Below are positions 8,587-18,500 of a stretch of 34,526 bases of DNA, piece by piece (positions within the stretch are counted from its first letter, which is position 1; each line of letters opens with the position of its first letter). The DNA is from a virus. Both the position numbers and the translations under genes were made by a program. The notes under the pieces are model-generated. The model saw only the letters and a list, made by a program, of their open reading frames with translations, searched no databases and was not told where the DNA came from. Where the stretch lies: the IMG/VR virus record IMGVR_UViG_3300025070_002472, positions 1 to 34,526 of that record, one strand, 5' to 3'.

Positions 8587-9452
8587 ACTTTCTCTCCGTT
8601 TGTCAATAGGTCATCAATACATCTTGCTATTGCTTTCTTATTCATAATATGCACGTCTATGTTTTTAAACCTTGATAGTATATGGTTTGTAATTCTTTCA
8701 GCATCAGCACAATACATAATAATATCATTATGTGAGTTGACTCTGTAAATATCATCAAGGTCAAAACTATTATTCAGATAATCAAATGGCAATGATGGCA
8801 CATCAAACGCAACACTACCGTTCAATATATGTAGTGCCATAGAAAATGCAAAATCATTTCTATATAGATTGCCACTACAATTATATAGGTAATAATAATA
8901 CTTGTAATTATATTTTATATGACTTATAAGAGTGAATAGATTTTCGGCAAAATCAGATTTCTTAAAATAAAAAACTGTTGCCCAATACATTGGAATACTA
9001 AAGTTATCCAGATATTCTATGTTCCCTTTATGACGTCCCGAAACATCTCTGTATTTACAGTTAATCATCACATCGTTTTCACTATCCCATACTTGGTCTA
9101 GCACATCATTCATTATGAAATAATCACTATCTATCACAAGTGTTTCATCGTAAGGAGACAACTCATATACCTCACTTCTGCCCATGTTCTTAAATGATGC
9201 ATACTCAGTTATATGTGTGGTATCTTTAAACAATCGTATGTTTTCTGGTTGAAACTCATCACTAACAATTACTTTATCAAAGTACTCGTTAATTAGTGTT
9301 TCGTTCGATTTTAAAGTCTCGGTATTAGTTATTAGACATATCTCGTCAAACAATGAAAGATTCTTTCTGGCATAACCAGCACAAGCACAAGCCTGTTTAG
9401 CATAGTCAACGTACTCATTGTTCTGAGCAAATATTATAATACCTTTACTCAT
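8583..9452 (-). CDS. Glycosyltransferase-like protein (GT-A type, DSD motif), copy 1
   Basis: This 289-residue paralogue of the next gene has the opening MSKGIIIFAQNNEYVDYAK, then ETLVIDSDYFI with DSD at 108-110. The region around NDFAFSMALHIL lines up with SADVAYALAIQ in the paralogue. It lacks much of the paralogue's C-terminal sequence similarity, so the acceptor may differ. It starts one base after the stop of the 127-residue gene and overlaps the next gene as ATGA. The cysteine pair in QACACAG and the aromatic run YKYYYYLYN are unusual but I assign them no role. Donor sugar unknown. Confidence 0.76.
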   Translation of the reverse strand: MSKGIIIFAQNNEYVDYAKQACACAGYARKNLSLFDEICLITNTETLKSNETLINEYFDKVIVSDEFQPENIRLFKDTTHITEYASFKNMGRSEVYELSPYDETLVIDSDYFIMNDVLDQVWDSENDVMINCKYRDVSGRHKGNIEYLDNFSIPMYWATVFYFKKSDFAENLFTLISHIKYNYKYYYYLYNCSGNLYRNDFAFSMALHILNGSVAFDVPSLPFDYLNNSFDLDDIYRVNSHNDIIMYCADAERITNHILSRFKNIDVHIMNKKAIARCIDDLLTNGEKV

Positions 9453-9453
9453 A

Positions 9454-9837
9454 TTAAATTTCTAATACTTTTTCTATTTTACGGGAACTTCTTAATTTTT
9501 GATATTCGTTATAATAGTCATTCACTACTTCGAAGTATAAACTCGATGTTTCGTCAAGGAATTTTTCAGTGTCTTCAATACGAACAGGTATATCGTTCTT
9601 ATCAAGTAGAGTTATCTCTGTTTTACCACTTGAAACAACGAAGTTCATAAAAGATATAAGTGATTGGTCAACTATGAATGAGCCACCAGCCGTGCTATAA
9701 CTTAGCAAGTTCTGTGTTTTGACTTTTAGATTGTTTTTGTTTAGATTGAAAGTCTTCATTGTATTAGAAAAGTCTAGTGCTTTTTCTAATCTCTCTAAGT
9801 CTTTCTCTGATGATACACCTTTAATGCTCTCGGCCAT
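9454..9837 (-). CDS. Hypothetical protein, 127 aa, first gene of accessory operon
   Basis: This small protein has no cysteine, no signal peptide and no membrane helix. It appears helical at both ends, with a central segment containing STAGGSFIVDQSLISF and a charged C-terminal helix (YYNEYQKLRSSRKI). I have a faint memory of similar conserved small proteins in T4-like cyanophages, but cannot attach a function. The ATG is preceded by AGGAG at eight bases. It is the first gene behind the promoter at 9863-9891 and is followed after one base by the first glycosyltransferase. It could belong to the virion set rather than to the glycan pathway. Confidence 0.7.
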   Translation of the reverse strand: MAESIKGVSSEKDLERLEKALDFSNTMKTFNLNKNNLKVKTQNLLSYSTAGGSFIVDQSLISFMNFVVSSGKTEITLLDKNDIPVRIEDTEKFLDETSSLYFEVVNDYYNEYQKLRSSRKIEKVLEI

Positions 9838-9844
9838 AAATTAT

Positions 9845-9850
9845 TCTCCT
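9845..9850 (-). promoter_or_regulatory. Ribosome binding site of the accessory operon
   Basis: On the minus strand the sequence reads AGGAGA, with AGGAG ending eight bases before the ATG at 9837. It is among the best matches to the anti-Shine-Dalgarno sequence in the window and supports this start. Confidence 0.65.
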
Positions 9851-9851
9851 G

Positions 9852-9865
9852 TATTAGTACTAATA
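9852..9865. repeat. 14-base perfect palindrome at the operon promoter
   Basis: TATTAGTACTAATA is its own reverse complement. It overlaps the downstream end of the -10 box and covers the expected transcription start of the accessory operon. A repressor or other dimeric regulator could bind here. The core AGTACT recurs at a similar place in the clpP promoter. Confidence 0.55.
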
Positions 9866-9891
9866 ATACAGTAAAATCGACCAAAAGTCAA
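9863..9891 (-). promoter_or_regulatory. Sigma70-type promoter of the accessory operon
   Basis: Minus strand: TTGACT (-35, 9891-9886), a spacer of exactly 17 bases, then TATTAT (-10, 9868-9863). Each box is one base from consensus. It lies in the 57-base gap between a fibre-type gene and the 127-aa gene. This is the host-polymerase type used for early or middle genes, unlike the late-type sites in front of the structural genes. Read-through from the structural genes remains possible, since no convincing terminator separates them. Confidence 0.65.
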
Positions 9892-9894
9892 CAC

Positions 9895-10863
9895 TTAAAG
9901 TTGAGAAATATGGGAATAAGTTGGGGATGAGAGCGTTACGCCATTTGGTGAATCAACTGGTCTAAGTTCATCTAATGTAACTGTTAATGTCCCTGCTACA
10001 TAGTCTGTTCCTGTCCAGTTGCCAGAATATGGAGGAGTAGTCCAAGTGCCATTGTCAGAGACATGAGCATCATCAAATGATATTTTAATATCTATTGCAT
10101 TTGAACCTGACAGTTTTGCATATATGTTTATTTGGTTTCCAGCATAATCACCTGTTCCGCCTTTTGTGTAAACAAGTTGATATGTGCCAGTTAACATATT
10201 AAATCCATAGCCTGGAGTGCCTAGACTTGCTGAACTTTCTGTAGAAGAATGAGACAATTTAATCGTTTGAATCGCGGCTAACATTGTTTCCCAGTCAACA
10301 CTTTGGGCATGTGCCGCATCAACGCCAGTCAATGTTGCATCAAATCTAAGTTCTCCACCAGAATTAAAGAAGTGTCTGCGATTATCTTCGTCTGTAAAGG
10401 TAACTTTTGCTTCATAAAATACTTGATTTGCACTAGTCCAAATAGGAGTACCGGGACTACCTGCTGGGTCTACGTATGCTTTTGATGAAGATATTTGATT
10501 TGGAGTTGCAGTCATGTATGCTACATCACTGTTTAGTTTGTTTCCTACTATGTTTGCTATATCTGTAGTTATAGTGGGAAGAATTGAATCTAGTTGATGT
10601 GAGGATGGCCAACTAGCATGACTTGTGCTAGTTGGCGAGTTTAGTACTGTACCTTGATGTCTGCCAGCATAGAGCATTGAGGTCAAAAGTTCATCCCACA
10701 ATGATGTTGTTACTTCTTCTAATGCTTTAGTAACAACGAGATGACTTTGACCATATCCCGAATCTGATGCGCCGATACCGACTATATCATTGATATCGTC
10801 TGCAAATGAGTTAAAATCTGCGACATGTAATTTCCATCTATTTAGATAATAACTCTGTGGCAT
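9895..10863 (-). CDS. Putative tail-fibre or virion surface protein (paralogue B)
   Basis: This 322-residue protein is rich in Ser, Thr, Gly and Asn, with many short beta-prone runs. GYGQSH lies near the N-terminus, HFFNSGGELRF in the middle, and DDAHV followed by a WTGTDYVAGTLTVT segment near the end. The upstream 305-residue protein has the same landmarks in the same order (GYNQSH, AWFAAGGELRV, ADAHV, WTGADNVPGTSTVT), so they are paralogues. The F..GGE(L/I)R pattern is one I associate with fibre or other surface proteins of T4-like marine phages. Position after gp7 matches the T4 slots of baseplate outer and fibre genes (8-12), but I cannot assign a T4 homologue. The ribosome site is weak. 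Confidence 0.68.
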   Translation of the reverse strand: MPQSYYLNRWKLHVADFNSFADDINDIVGIGASDSGYGQSHLVVTKALEEVTTSLWDELLTSMLYAGRHQGTVLNSPTSTSHASWPSSHQLDSILPTITTDIANIVGNKLNSDVAYMTATPNQISSSKAYVDPAGSPGTPIWTSANQVFYEAKVTFTDEDNRRHFFNSGGELRFDATLTGVDAAHAQSVDWETMLAAIQTIKLSHSSTESSASLGTPGYGFNMLTGTYQLVYTKGGTGDYAGNQINIYAKLSGSNAIDIKISFDDAHVSDNGTWTTPPYSGNWTGTDYVAGTLTVTLDELRPVDSPNGVTLSSPTYSHISQL

Positions 10864-10885
10864 TTACATCGTCCCACAACTTAGT

Positions 10886-11803
10886 TTACAGAGAATCAGT
10901 AACAGTAGACGTTGGATTCGAAGCCATAACTGAGCCAGACGCATTTGTTAATTTTTTCGATGCAATAGTAACTGTCGATGTTCCCGGTACATTGTCAGCA
11001 CCAGTCCATGACCATGCACCACCATAACCAGAACCACTGCCTGAACGGGCAACGTGAGCATCTGCTAATTCTATTTTAACTAATATGTCTGCGCCACTGT
11101 TTTCTGTTTTGGCTGAAACTTGAATATAGTTCGCACTATAATCTGAATCATCTGCTATTTCTTTCTTATGTACAACATAAGAAGTTGTGATATCACTGTG
11201 TTTATATCTTGAACGTGTATCAACTGAACTTGAATCTTCTGGTCTTACTGAGTAAGTAAAAGTACCTAGTTCACCAGTAAGTTGTTCCCAAGAAGTGCCC
11301 TGTTGGTTGCCACTTGAGTCACTATGTGATGCTGTAACTCTAAGTTCGCCACCCGCGGCGAACCAAGCATTCAAGTTAGCCACTGAACCAAATTCGAATT
11401 TAACAATTTGAGTTCTAGTTCCGTTCCAGTTTGATGCTGTTTCTTGTGTTTCATTCTGTACACTTGTGTCCCAGTCTGTGTAAGACCAAGGAGAATCAAA
11501 ACGTGTTTCGATGTCAGTGATGAATTGTGCCGCTACAGAACCATAATGGTCCCAGTCGATTGTTGTTCCTGCATCAACTGCCGTAAATGGGTTTGTAATA
11601 TTATAATAATTTGCTATCTTTGCCGCGGCAGCGAATAGTGAATCATGGTATGCATCGTCAACCGTGTCACCAGTTGTAGGATTTGCCGCGATAGTATGTG
11701 ACTGGTTATATCCACCATGTACACCCGTGCCGTTTAAGATAGTATTCATAGCACTTCGTAGACTTGATAAGTCTGAGTTTGATATTTGTGAGCCTGAAGC
11801 CAT
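10886..11803 (-). CDS. Putative tail-fibre or virion surface protein (paralogue A)
   Basis: This 305-residue protein is low in charge and rich in Ser, Thr and Gly. GYNQSH lies near residue 40, AWFAAGGELRV in the middle, and ADAHV plus a glycine-rich segment (GSGSGYGGAW) towards the end. It is clearly related to the 322-residue protein downstream. The ATG at 11803 has AGGAG seven bases before it. It lies 17 bases behind the 219-residue structural gene and 22 bases before its paralogue, so the three probably form one late transcript. A role in the distal tail or in receptor contact is inferred from composition and position. Confidence 0.68.
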   Translation of the reverse strand: MASGSQISNSDLSSLRSAMNTILNGTGVHGGYNQSHTIAANPTTGDTVDDAYHDSLFAAAAKIANYYNITNPFTAVDAGTTIDWDHYGSVAAQFITDIETRFDSPWSYTDWDTSVQNETQETASNWNGTRTQIVKFEFGSVANLNAWFAAGGELRVTASHSDSSGNQQGTSWEQLTGELGTFTYSVRPEDSSSVDTRSRYKHSDITTSYVVHKKEIADDSDYSANYIQVSAKTENSGADILVKIELADAHVARSGSGSGYGGAWSWTGADNVPGTSTVTIASKKLTNASGSVMASNPTSTVTDSL

Positions 11804-11820
11804 TGTTATACTCCTAAAAT

Positions 11821-12480
11821 TTAACTAATTTGTATTGTAACTGTATAGTCAATTACAATAGTTCTATTTGCTGCCAGCAACACGGGATGGAATGTTACGT
11901 GGGTTAGCATTAAGGTTTTTGTTTTATCTAAGGCACCACTATCGGTAACCCCAGCCATCAAACCAATTTCATCAAAAGTAAACGCTTCGACTTGTGCTGA
12001 ACTAGCCGAACTGTCACTTGATGGAATCGATTCTCCTACAGCCGTGGCATAATCTGCATGAGTTAAATTCACGCTAAATTTTACTTTGGATGTATTGTTT
12101 GGTACTATTACTCCAGCCCCCATGTCCTCTCCTGGATAATACACGGTATTTGTAGTCAACTGTTCATACTTTGGTACATACAGTGATGAATTACTGGCCG
12201 TTATGGCTAGTTGGTCATATGTTGGGTACACTCTAGGAGAACGATAAGAAAGCGTAGTAGTCGAGGTACTACCACCACTGCCGAACTGCATCCAATTAAT
12301 TGATGGCGCATTGCCTGCCGAATTTACACTCGTTGCCTTGCCTGCCATAGCCGAAGCCATAACATATGCCATGTTCCCTGGATGAATTGCGTTTTTCTTT
12401 TGTACAAGTACGTCACCACTCTCTTTATCATAGATTTTAAGTGTGCCGACTACTTGTGATTTTACTGTATCTTTAAACAT
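11821..12480 (-). CDS. Putative virion structural protein (fibre or baseplate periphery)
   Basis: This 219-residue protein begins MFKDTVKSQVVGTLKIYDKE, then has an IHPGNMAYVMASAMAG helix-like stretch, a Ser/Thr-rich middle, and a beta-rich end (RTIVIDYTVTIQIS). AFTFDEIGLM is a motif I associate with tail-fibre-assembly or collar-type proteins in several myophages. GGAAGG lies just before the ATG. Two late-promoter-like octamers lie 30-53 bases upstream, making this the first gene of its own late unit downstream of gp7. It could be an adaptor that joins the two fibre-like proteins to the baseplate, but that is conjecture. Confidence 0.65.
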   Translation of the reverse strand: MFKDTVKSQVVGTLKIYDKESGDVLVQKKNAIHPGNMAYVMASAMAGKATSVNSAGNAPSINWMQFGSGGSTSTTTLSYRSPRVYPTYDQLAITASNSSLYVPKYEQLTTNTVYYPGEDMGAGVIVPNNTSKVKFSVNLTHADYATAVGESIPSSDSSASSAQVEAFTFDEIGLMAGVTDSGALDKTKTLMLTHVTFHPVLLAANRTIVIDYTVTIQIS

Positions 12481-12509
12481 GTTCCTTCCGTCTCTTAGAT
12501 TGTTTCATA

Positions 12510-12517
12510 TATTTATC
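12510..12517 (-). promoter_or_regulatory. Late-promoter-like octamer (GATAAATA)
   Basis: Minus strand GATAAATA matches the T4 late -10 consensus TATAAATA at seven of eight positions and lies 30 bases before the 219-residue structural gene. The same variant occurs in front of gp25. With the perfect copy nearby it forms a tandem pair. Confidence 0.45.
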
Positions 12518-12525
12518 TACTATTG

Positions 12526-12533
12526 TATTTATA
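12526..12533 (-). promoter_or_regulatory. T4-type late promoter (TATAAATA)
   Basis: Minus strand TATAAATA is a perfect match to the late promoter read by the T4 gp55/gp33/gp45 system. It sits in the 88-base gap between gp7 and the 219-residue structural gene, about 46 bases before its start. No -35 element is required for this promoter class. The match is short and the region AT-rich; its position in front of structural genes supports it. Confidence 0.6.
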
Positions 12534-12568
12534 CAAACCATCTGTTTAGGTTATATAGTCACTCTATT

Positions 12569-15500
12569 TTACACTAAGTCTTGTAAAACCAACTGTAATG
12601 GAGTCTCAAGCACATATACTAAGTCGTTATTAGCAAATGAATGCCCTAGACCCGTATACAATACTCGGTCACTAATAGTAAGTGATGTACTTGCTTTCTT
12701 ATCATACATCATAAATTCTACGTTAGAAGTGCCTGCTTTCTGCACTGCTATTAATTTTTTATTATTTTTAGAGGCAGTATCAAACAACGATGCGTTATTT
12801 ACTACCAAAGTTGTGCCATTAAATGATGAGATTGTACCCGAAGATTTAACTCCGATATTGTAACCTCTACCATACATATCATACACATAAAATTCTGTTT
12901 TGTCAACTGTCTCTGAACCAATTCCACCAGTGATATCACCACTGTATGTCTGTAGTCTGACTATTGAACTCTCTAATGCTTTTGAGTTTACTAAGCCGGT
13001 GTCAAATCCGCCCTCTTCTGATGTTGGTGTGTATCTGTTTAGTAAGAACTGTCCCTGCTCATATTCTCCATCAGCAATGTCATTGAATGAATTAGTTTTT
13101 GCAGTACCAGTTCCGCTCCAACCTGCCGTACCTGTTCCTGTGCCTACGCCTGTTGCTGTAAATGTAGTACCAACATTACTATCACTTGCACCAATTAAAG
13201 TAAAGTCTGTCGTTCCTGGTGCTGATATATAATATGAATTTCCAACTATAAATGAACCAGCGTTAATTATTACGACACCATTATTTGTTGCTGTAAATGT
13301 AGTACCAACATTACTATCACTTGCACCAATTAAAGTAAAGTCTGTCGTTCCTGTTGTTACGATTGTATATTCTTTACCAGTTATAAATGAACCAGCATCT
13401 GTGACTGTTGTTGGAGTGGAAAGTGTTCCATATTTGCCAGCATCTAACGTAGTGTCTAAGTATCTACTGTTATTACCAAAGTCTAAACTAAGAGCCATTT
13501 TCTCATCAATTGTAGTAGTTGCTGTTATTGAATCAGTTGTAGTGTTTATTCTTTTGATTTCTCTTATCTTCGCATGATATGGCTTTGCTTCTCTAACATA
13601 CTCTACCACATCTTCTTCACTATCTCTTTGATAAACGGCATATTGTTTCATCTCTCGGTTATGTAAATCTAAATCAAAATAACTTGTTTTGAATAACCAA
13701 GAAGGATATGTTTTTTCTGTGTAAAGATATTTAATCATAGAAAAGAATATGTCATTAATAAATGAAGTATTTGGATAATCTCTGATTAAATTCATCAACT
13801 CGTGTACTTGAATTCCTATTGCATTACTATAATAAATATCATAACCTGTTTCTGGTAATGCTATCGAATCGAAAGATACATTCAACGTACTCTTAGTTCT
13901 GTGAACTAATTGCAGTTGTCCTTCATGCTCAAAGTAGTATTCATCGTGTGTTGGTAATTTTAATTTAAATGACTTTATACCATTCTCGTATTGTTCAATC
14001 ATATCAAACTCTCTAGTAGTCGATAGATATGAGAACGAATTAATCGTTTTGTAACTGTCATCTATATACCAATTGCCTAGTTTGAAAATAATATCATCAG
14101 TATCTATGTATTGAGTATACTTAGAATATACAGTCTGTAACATTTTGTTACTCATCATTGTGTTTATTACTGAAGCAAAGTTATTGCGAGTTTTTGTAGT
14201 ATTAGTAAACCAATTGTTCTTCGTTGCTTCTACTGAGTAAACTCTTAATACATCTCCCACTACCATTGTATGTTGCTTACTAATCTTTAAATTATTACCG
14301 TCAATACTTAGATAACTTGCTTTTACTGTTCCTGAGTTTGTAGTAACAACAATATTATCAGTTGATAGTCCACTCATAAAGTTGTTTCCGTGCCTGTCTT
14401 TTGGCGTTACAACTGCAAAGTTAACGTCAACTAATTCAGATGTCACTAGTTTAGTAACATAAGATTTCAATATAGTGACACCAGAGATAGAATTTGTTAA
14501 GTCATCTAAGAATCTGTTAGGTATAACAGACTTTGAGTCATCTAACAACATTTCCCAATCTGAGTGTTCCTTAACAAGACCTTTTTCTTGTTGATATTCT
14601 AATGATGCTGTAACAGTCTGGTTATCATATGTCTTCGCATTATTACTAATAACCACACTTGATGTGGAAACTGGCAAGAAACTGTTTTTCGGTCCACCAG
14701 AATCAATTAGCATTTTTAGTTCTGACGTGTCATCGTCTTCTGTCCAATAGAAATAATCAGTAACAAGTTTGCCAGCAATGTCATCGTAGTATTCTTTAGT
14801 ATTATACGTTGATGTAGTTGTTGGTAATGTTCTAGATTTTGTCCATTTCCTTACAATTACAGTTGAACTTGGAACTATTGCACCCCAATACTTTCTCACG
14901 TAATCAATGTTTAAGTTTCCGTTGGCATCACCATAATCATTATAACGATAGAAGCGTGCCAAGTCTGTGTCCCACCACATTTCGCCCAGTCTTTCATCTA
15001 ACCAAATATCATTACTTGTAGTCGTATCATATTTTGCTGGGTCTGTCCACATAACATAATCTAATTTAGACATGATAGTGCCAGGTAGTTTTAAATTAAG
15101 TGGGTCATATACTTGATGAATTGTAGATTGTTCTCCATCTTGAATTATTAATCTCTTTGTCAAATCTGTATCTATAACTTTTGTCTGTCTAGCATGGGCT
15201 GTGAATCCACCAACTGGGTCATAGTTTAAAACTGCCCAACCAGATGAATCATATTCATCTATCCACAACTTACTTGTACTGTTTAGTCCTAGACTAGTAT
15301 TGAATTCTGTAAGTGTAGCGCCGTTGACACCGATTGTGTGTCTTACTGATTTCCAAATCATTGCTTTGAAATTGGCACTTGATGTGACATTAGAATATAT
15401 CAACGATAGTCCTATTCTAGTCAACATTGCAGTGGAAGTTCCAGAGAATGACATCTGCACAGTATCGTTAGTGAATATCATTCTGCCATCACTTGATACA

Positions 15501-18500
15501 CCCACCGTAAGTTCAGATGCGGCAGAGATTTGACTTGCAAACTCTAGTGCTGTTGGACTTGATGATACTGTATTACTATATGTGCCTGCTGTGATGCCTA
15601 TATCGGCAAGAGGGTCACCAGAAATATTACTCGTGACTATACTCTTTTCTGTACTTGTTATTTTCACTTGTCTATCAGTCTTGACTGCGGAAACAGTTGC
15701 ACCCGAAAATACTTGAGTATTTAAGTCAGATACTATTGTGTCTGTGGCATCAATTGCAACTGTAGTAGTTGCATATCCCAGTCTACCCATAGCACCCGAT
15801 GTTACTTCAACTATATCTAAATTGTGATTTGTACTTGTAATTTTAATTGTGCCTGTAACAACTTCAGCAGTGACTCCTAAAATAGATAGTGCATTTATTT
15901 GTTGAACAACACTTGCTTGTGTTGGATTAGAATTAGAAAGATAAGTTCCTGCTGTTATTCCCAATTCAGATAATGCTGTTCCAGAAATAATCATTTGACT
16001 TCCTGAACTTGCTATAGTCATACGATTGTTTAAATCAATAGTGGCAGTAATATTAGTTATTGTGTCTAATTCGTCTGCTAATTGGTCTAGTTTTGAATTT
16101 GTATATGAGTTAGTAGTTGAAAGTCCTAAATCAGTCAATACACCGCCAGTCATAGTTAGTTGTGGAACTGATGTTGTCAAAACCAATTGATTTGATGTTT
16201 GTGATGCTATAACTTCAGTTGTTCCTGAGTTAATCGCAATTATAATTGCGGCTAAATCATCTCCATTTGTTAACGTAATTGTATCACCATTAATTGTTAG
16301 GGGCTTTGTTGATGTCATCACTGGTGATGTAACTGTACCTGTGACTAATAAATCCTGAACTGTCTTTGTAGTACCATCAATAACAACAGTGTTACCTGTC
16401 GTTAATGTCGAACTTCTTGTTGCTGTTGTGGTCTGTGATATACTATCAGTTGAACTATAATCAACAGTCAATGATGTGCCATCTATTGTTATTTGGTCAC
16501 CGTAAGTTGAACTAAATGCACCTGTTGTTTTTGCAACAGTTCCAGAGAATGTGACTGTTGTGTTTGTTCCATTTTCAACTAGACCAGAATCGTTATAAAC
16601 AACAAATCTTGCTTGTTCACCTTCAGATACAACTGGGTTTGCAACTGTTCCTAGTATTGTTATTCCAGTACTAGTAGTTCCCGACGGTGCATAAGTGAAC
16701 GTTGTGCCGTCAATTGAAATCGAATCGCCACTAGAAAATACTGGATTACTTACTGAACCTATTGCTTCTACACCAGAATCTTCATTCGTTGGCACGAATA
16801 CACTGTTAGTAGTTGTTGAATCTATCTCAACAATTAGAGGTTCGAAATCTTCTTCAAACACTATATACTCGTGTATGGTAGTTCCGTTTACTGTTTTCGT
16901 TCCGTTAGCGGATAGAAGATAATATCCACCTATTGTTGGACTTATTTCAGCGGCTGAAATTTTTAAATAAATTGGCTTATTAGTAAATTCTTCAGCAATC
17001 GCATTTGTAGTTCCAATATATAATTGGTTGTCTGATGTTTCTCCTACATAACTTATTTCTGCTACTTCACTTAGTCGTACAACATCCCAATCTCTATCCT
17101 CATCTGCTTGTACCCAAGATATATCTCCCTCATACAATGTTTTGTCTGTTAGATTAACTAGTGATTCGTGTGTTGGCGTGATATAGTTTACATCTGCTTC
17201 GTCTACATATCCTGTTGTTTTTAGTGCTATATTCTTTTTACCAGATACTTCTAAAAGTTGTTTAGTTGGGTCAGTATATTCTATTAGATATGGGTCTTTA
17301 ATCATATCAGATACGGTAATATCTTTTGCCATTGTAAATTTATTAGACTCGTGGCCGTAGTCGCTTAGTTTAACTGCCCAGACATCAGCATGTGTTATAT
17401 TCTCAAAGTTATTATTATTGTTAACAATTTTGTTAATACTAGAATTAGTTCCTTTATGAGATAAAAATCCTTTATAAAATTCTAATTGCGATTCTCTTTC
17501 AACACCATGATTTGTTAGATATGTTCTTGTTGTATATCCATAATGATTTGATTTTAATTTATTAATAATTGAAAGGCTTTGGTCAACAAGAGTATCTCTA
17601 TAATAGCGTGTTTCTTCAATCATTGTATCGAAGTTCGGTATCAATTGGTCATCTTTGACGATGTAACCATCTACTGCCATAGTTCCGTCCCAGCCGATAG
17701 TTCTATTACAGTCTACTTGCATTCTAAGATTTCTATTATGATTATGAGGGTCGTATATCACGTCTCCATAACTATCAGTTCGGTCAACAACAAATGCGTG
17801 TTCGATATCTCTGATATCCATTTTCATTCCATAGATAGGAACAGTGCTTTTAAATATTAATTTAGAACCATCTGTGCGAAACTCAAGTTCAGAATTTGGT
17901 ATAAGTCTGCCTGCTGAATCGATTACACGATAATAATTTTTAAATGTTTCAGTAGTTACACTTGCAACACCATAGGTTGAATCAAAACTACCACCCGTTA
18001 ATAGCGGAGTAAGAGTAATAAAGTCGCCTATTTCGTGTACTTCTGATTGCCATTCTAAGAATTTATATAACAGATTTTCCCAATCTATTACGTCACCAAA
18101 TTCACTTGTGTCTGTGAATTCCCATCCTACTAATTTAAGATAATGTTCATAACCCATTATCAAATGAGCAACATCATCTATTGATTCTAAAATGTCACCG
18201 TAGTTATAATTCTTTACTGTGTCATTTACTAATTCGTTATATCCAAGTGCTTGAACTTTATTAACTCTAGGCCATTCTGTTACTGGCTTCCAATCTTTAA
18301 TGTTATCATCAAATATTGAAGTAGATGTATGATTTGTAAGACAAACATACGGAGTATCGTTCCACAATATATATGAATCCATTCTGTAGTATTCACCAGG
18401 TTGCCACTGTTGTAGTGTAAGTTTGTCACCTGATGTTGAGAATGCTTTTTCTCCACTCGCTTTGTCCCATCCCATCGCATAAAATGTAGGATTTATTTCG

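Noticed and set aside
9454-9837. 127-residue gene as a precursor peptide (RiPP) for the radical SAM enzymes
   Set aside because: It has no cysteine, no repeated core, and is longer and more globular than usual precursors; only a GG pair and operon position hint at it.
9888-9904. Hairpin TCAAC-N7-GTTGA followed by CTTTT (minus strand) as a terminator of the fibre genes
   Set aside because: A five-base stem with few GC pairs and a broken T tract is too weak; it also overlaps the -35 box.
12900-13232. Plus-strand open frame of 110 codons, and similar long plus-strand frames such as 28431-28862 and 30770-31138
   Set aside because: They lie wholly inside convincing minus-strand structural genes, have biased unlikely composition, and lack ribosome sites or recognisable motifs.
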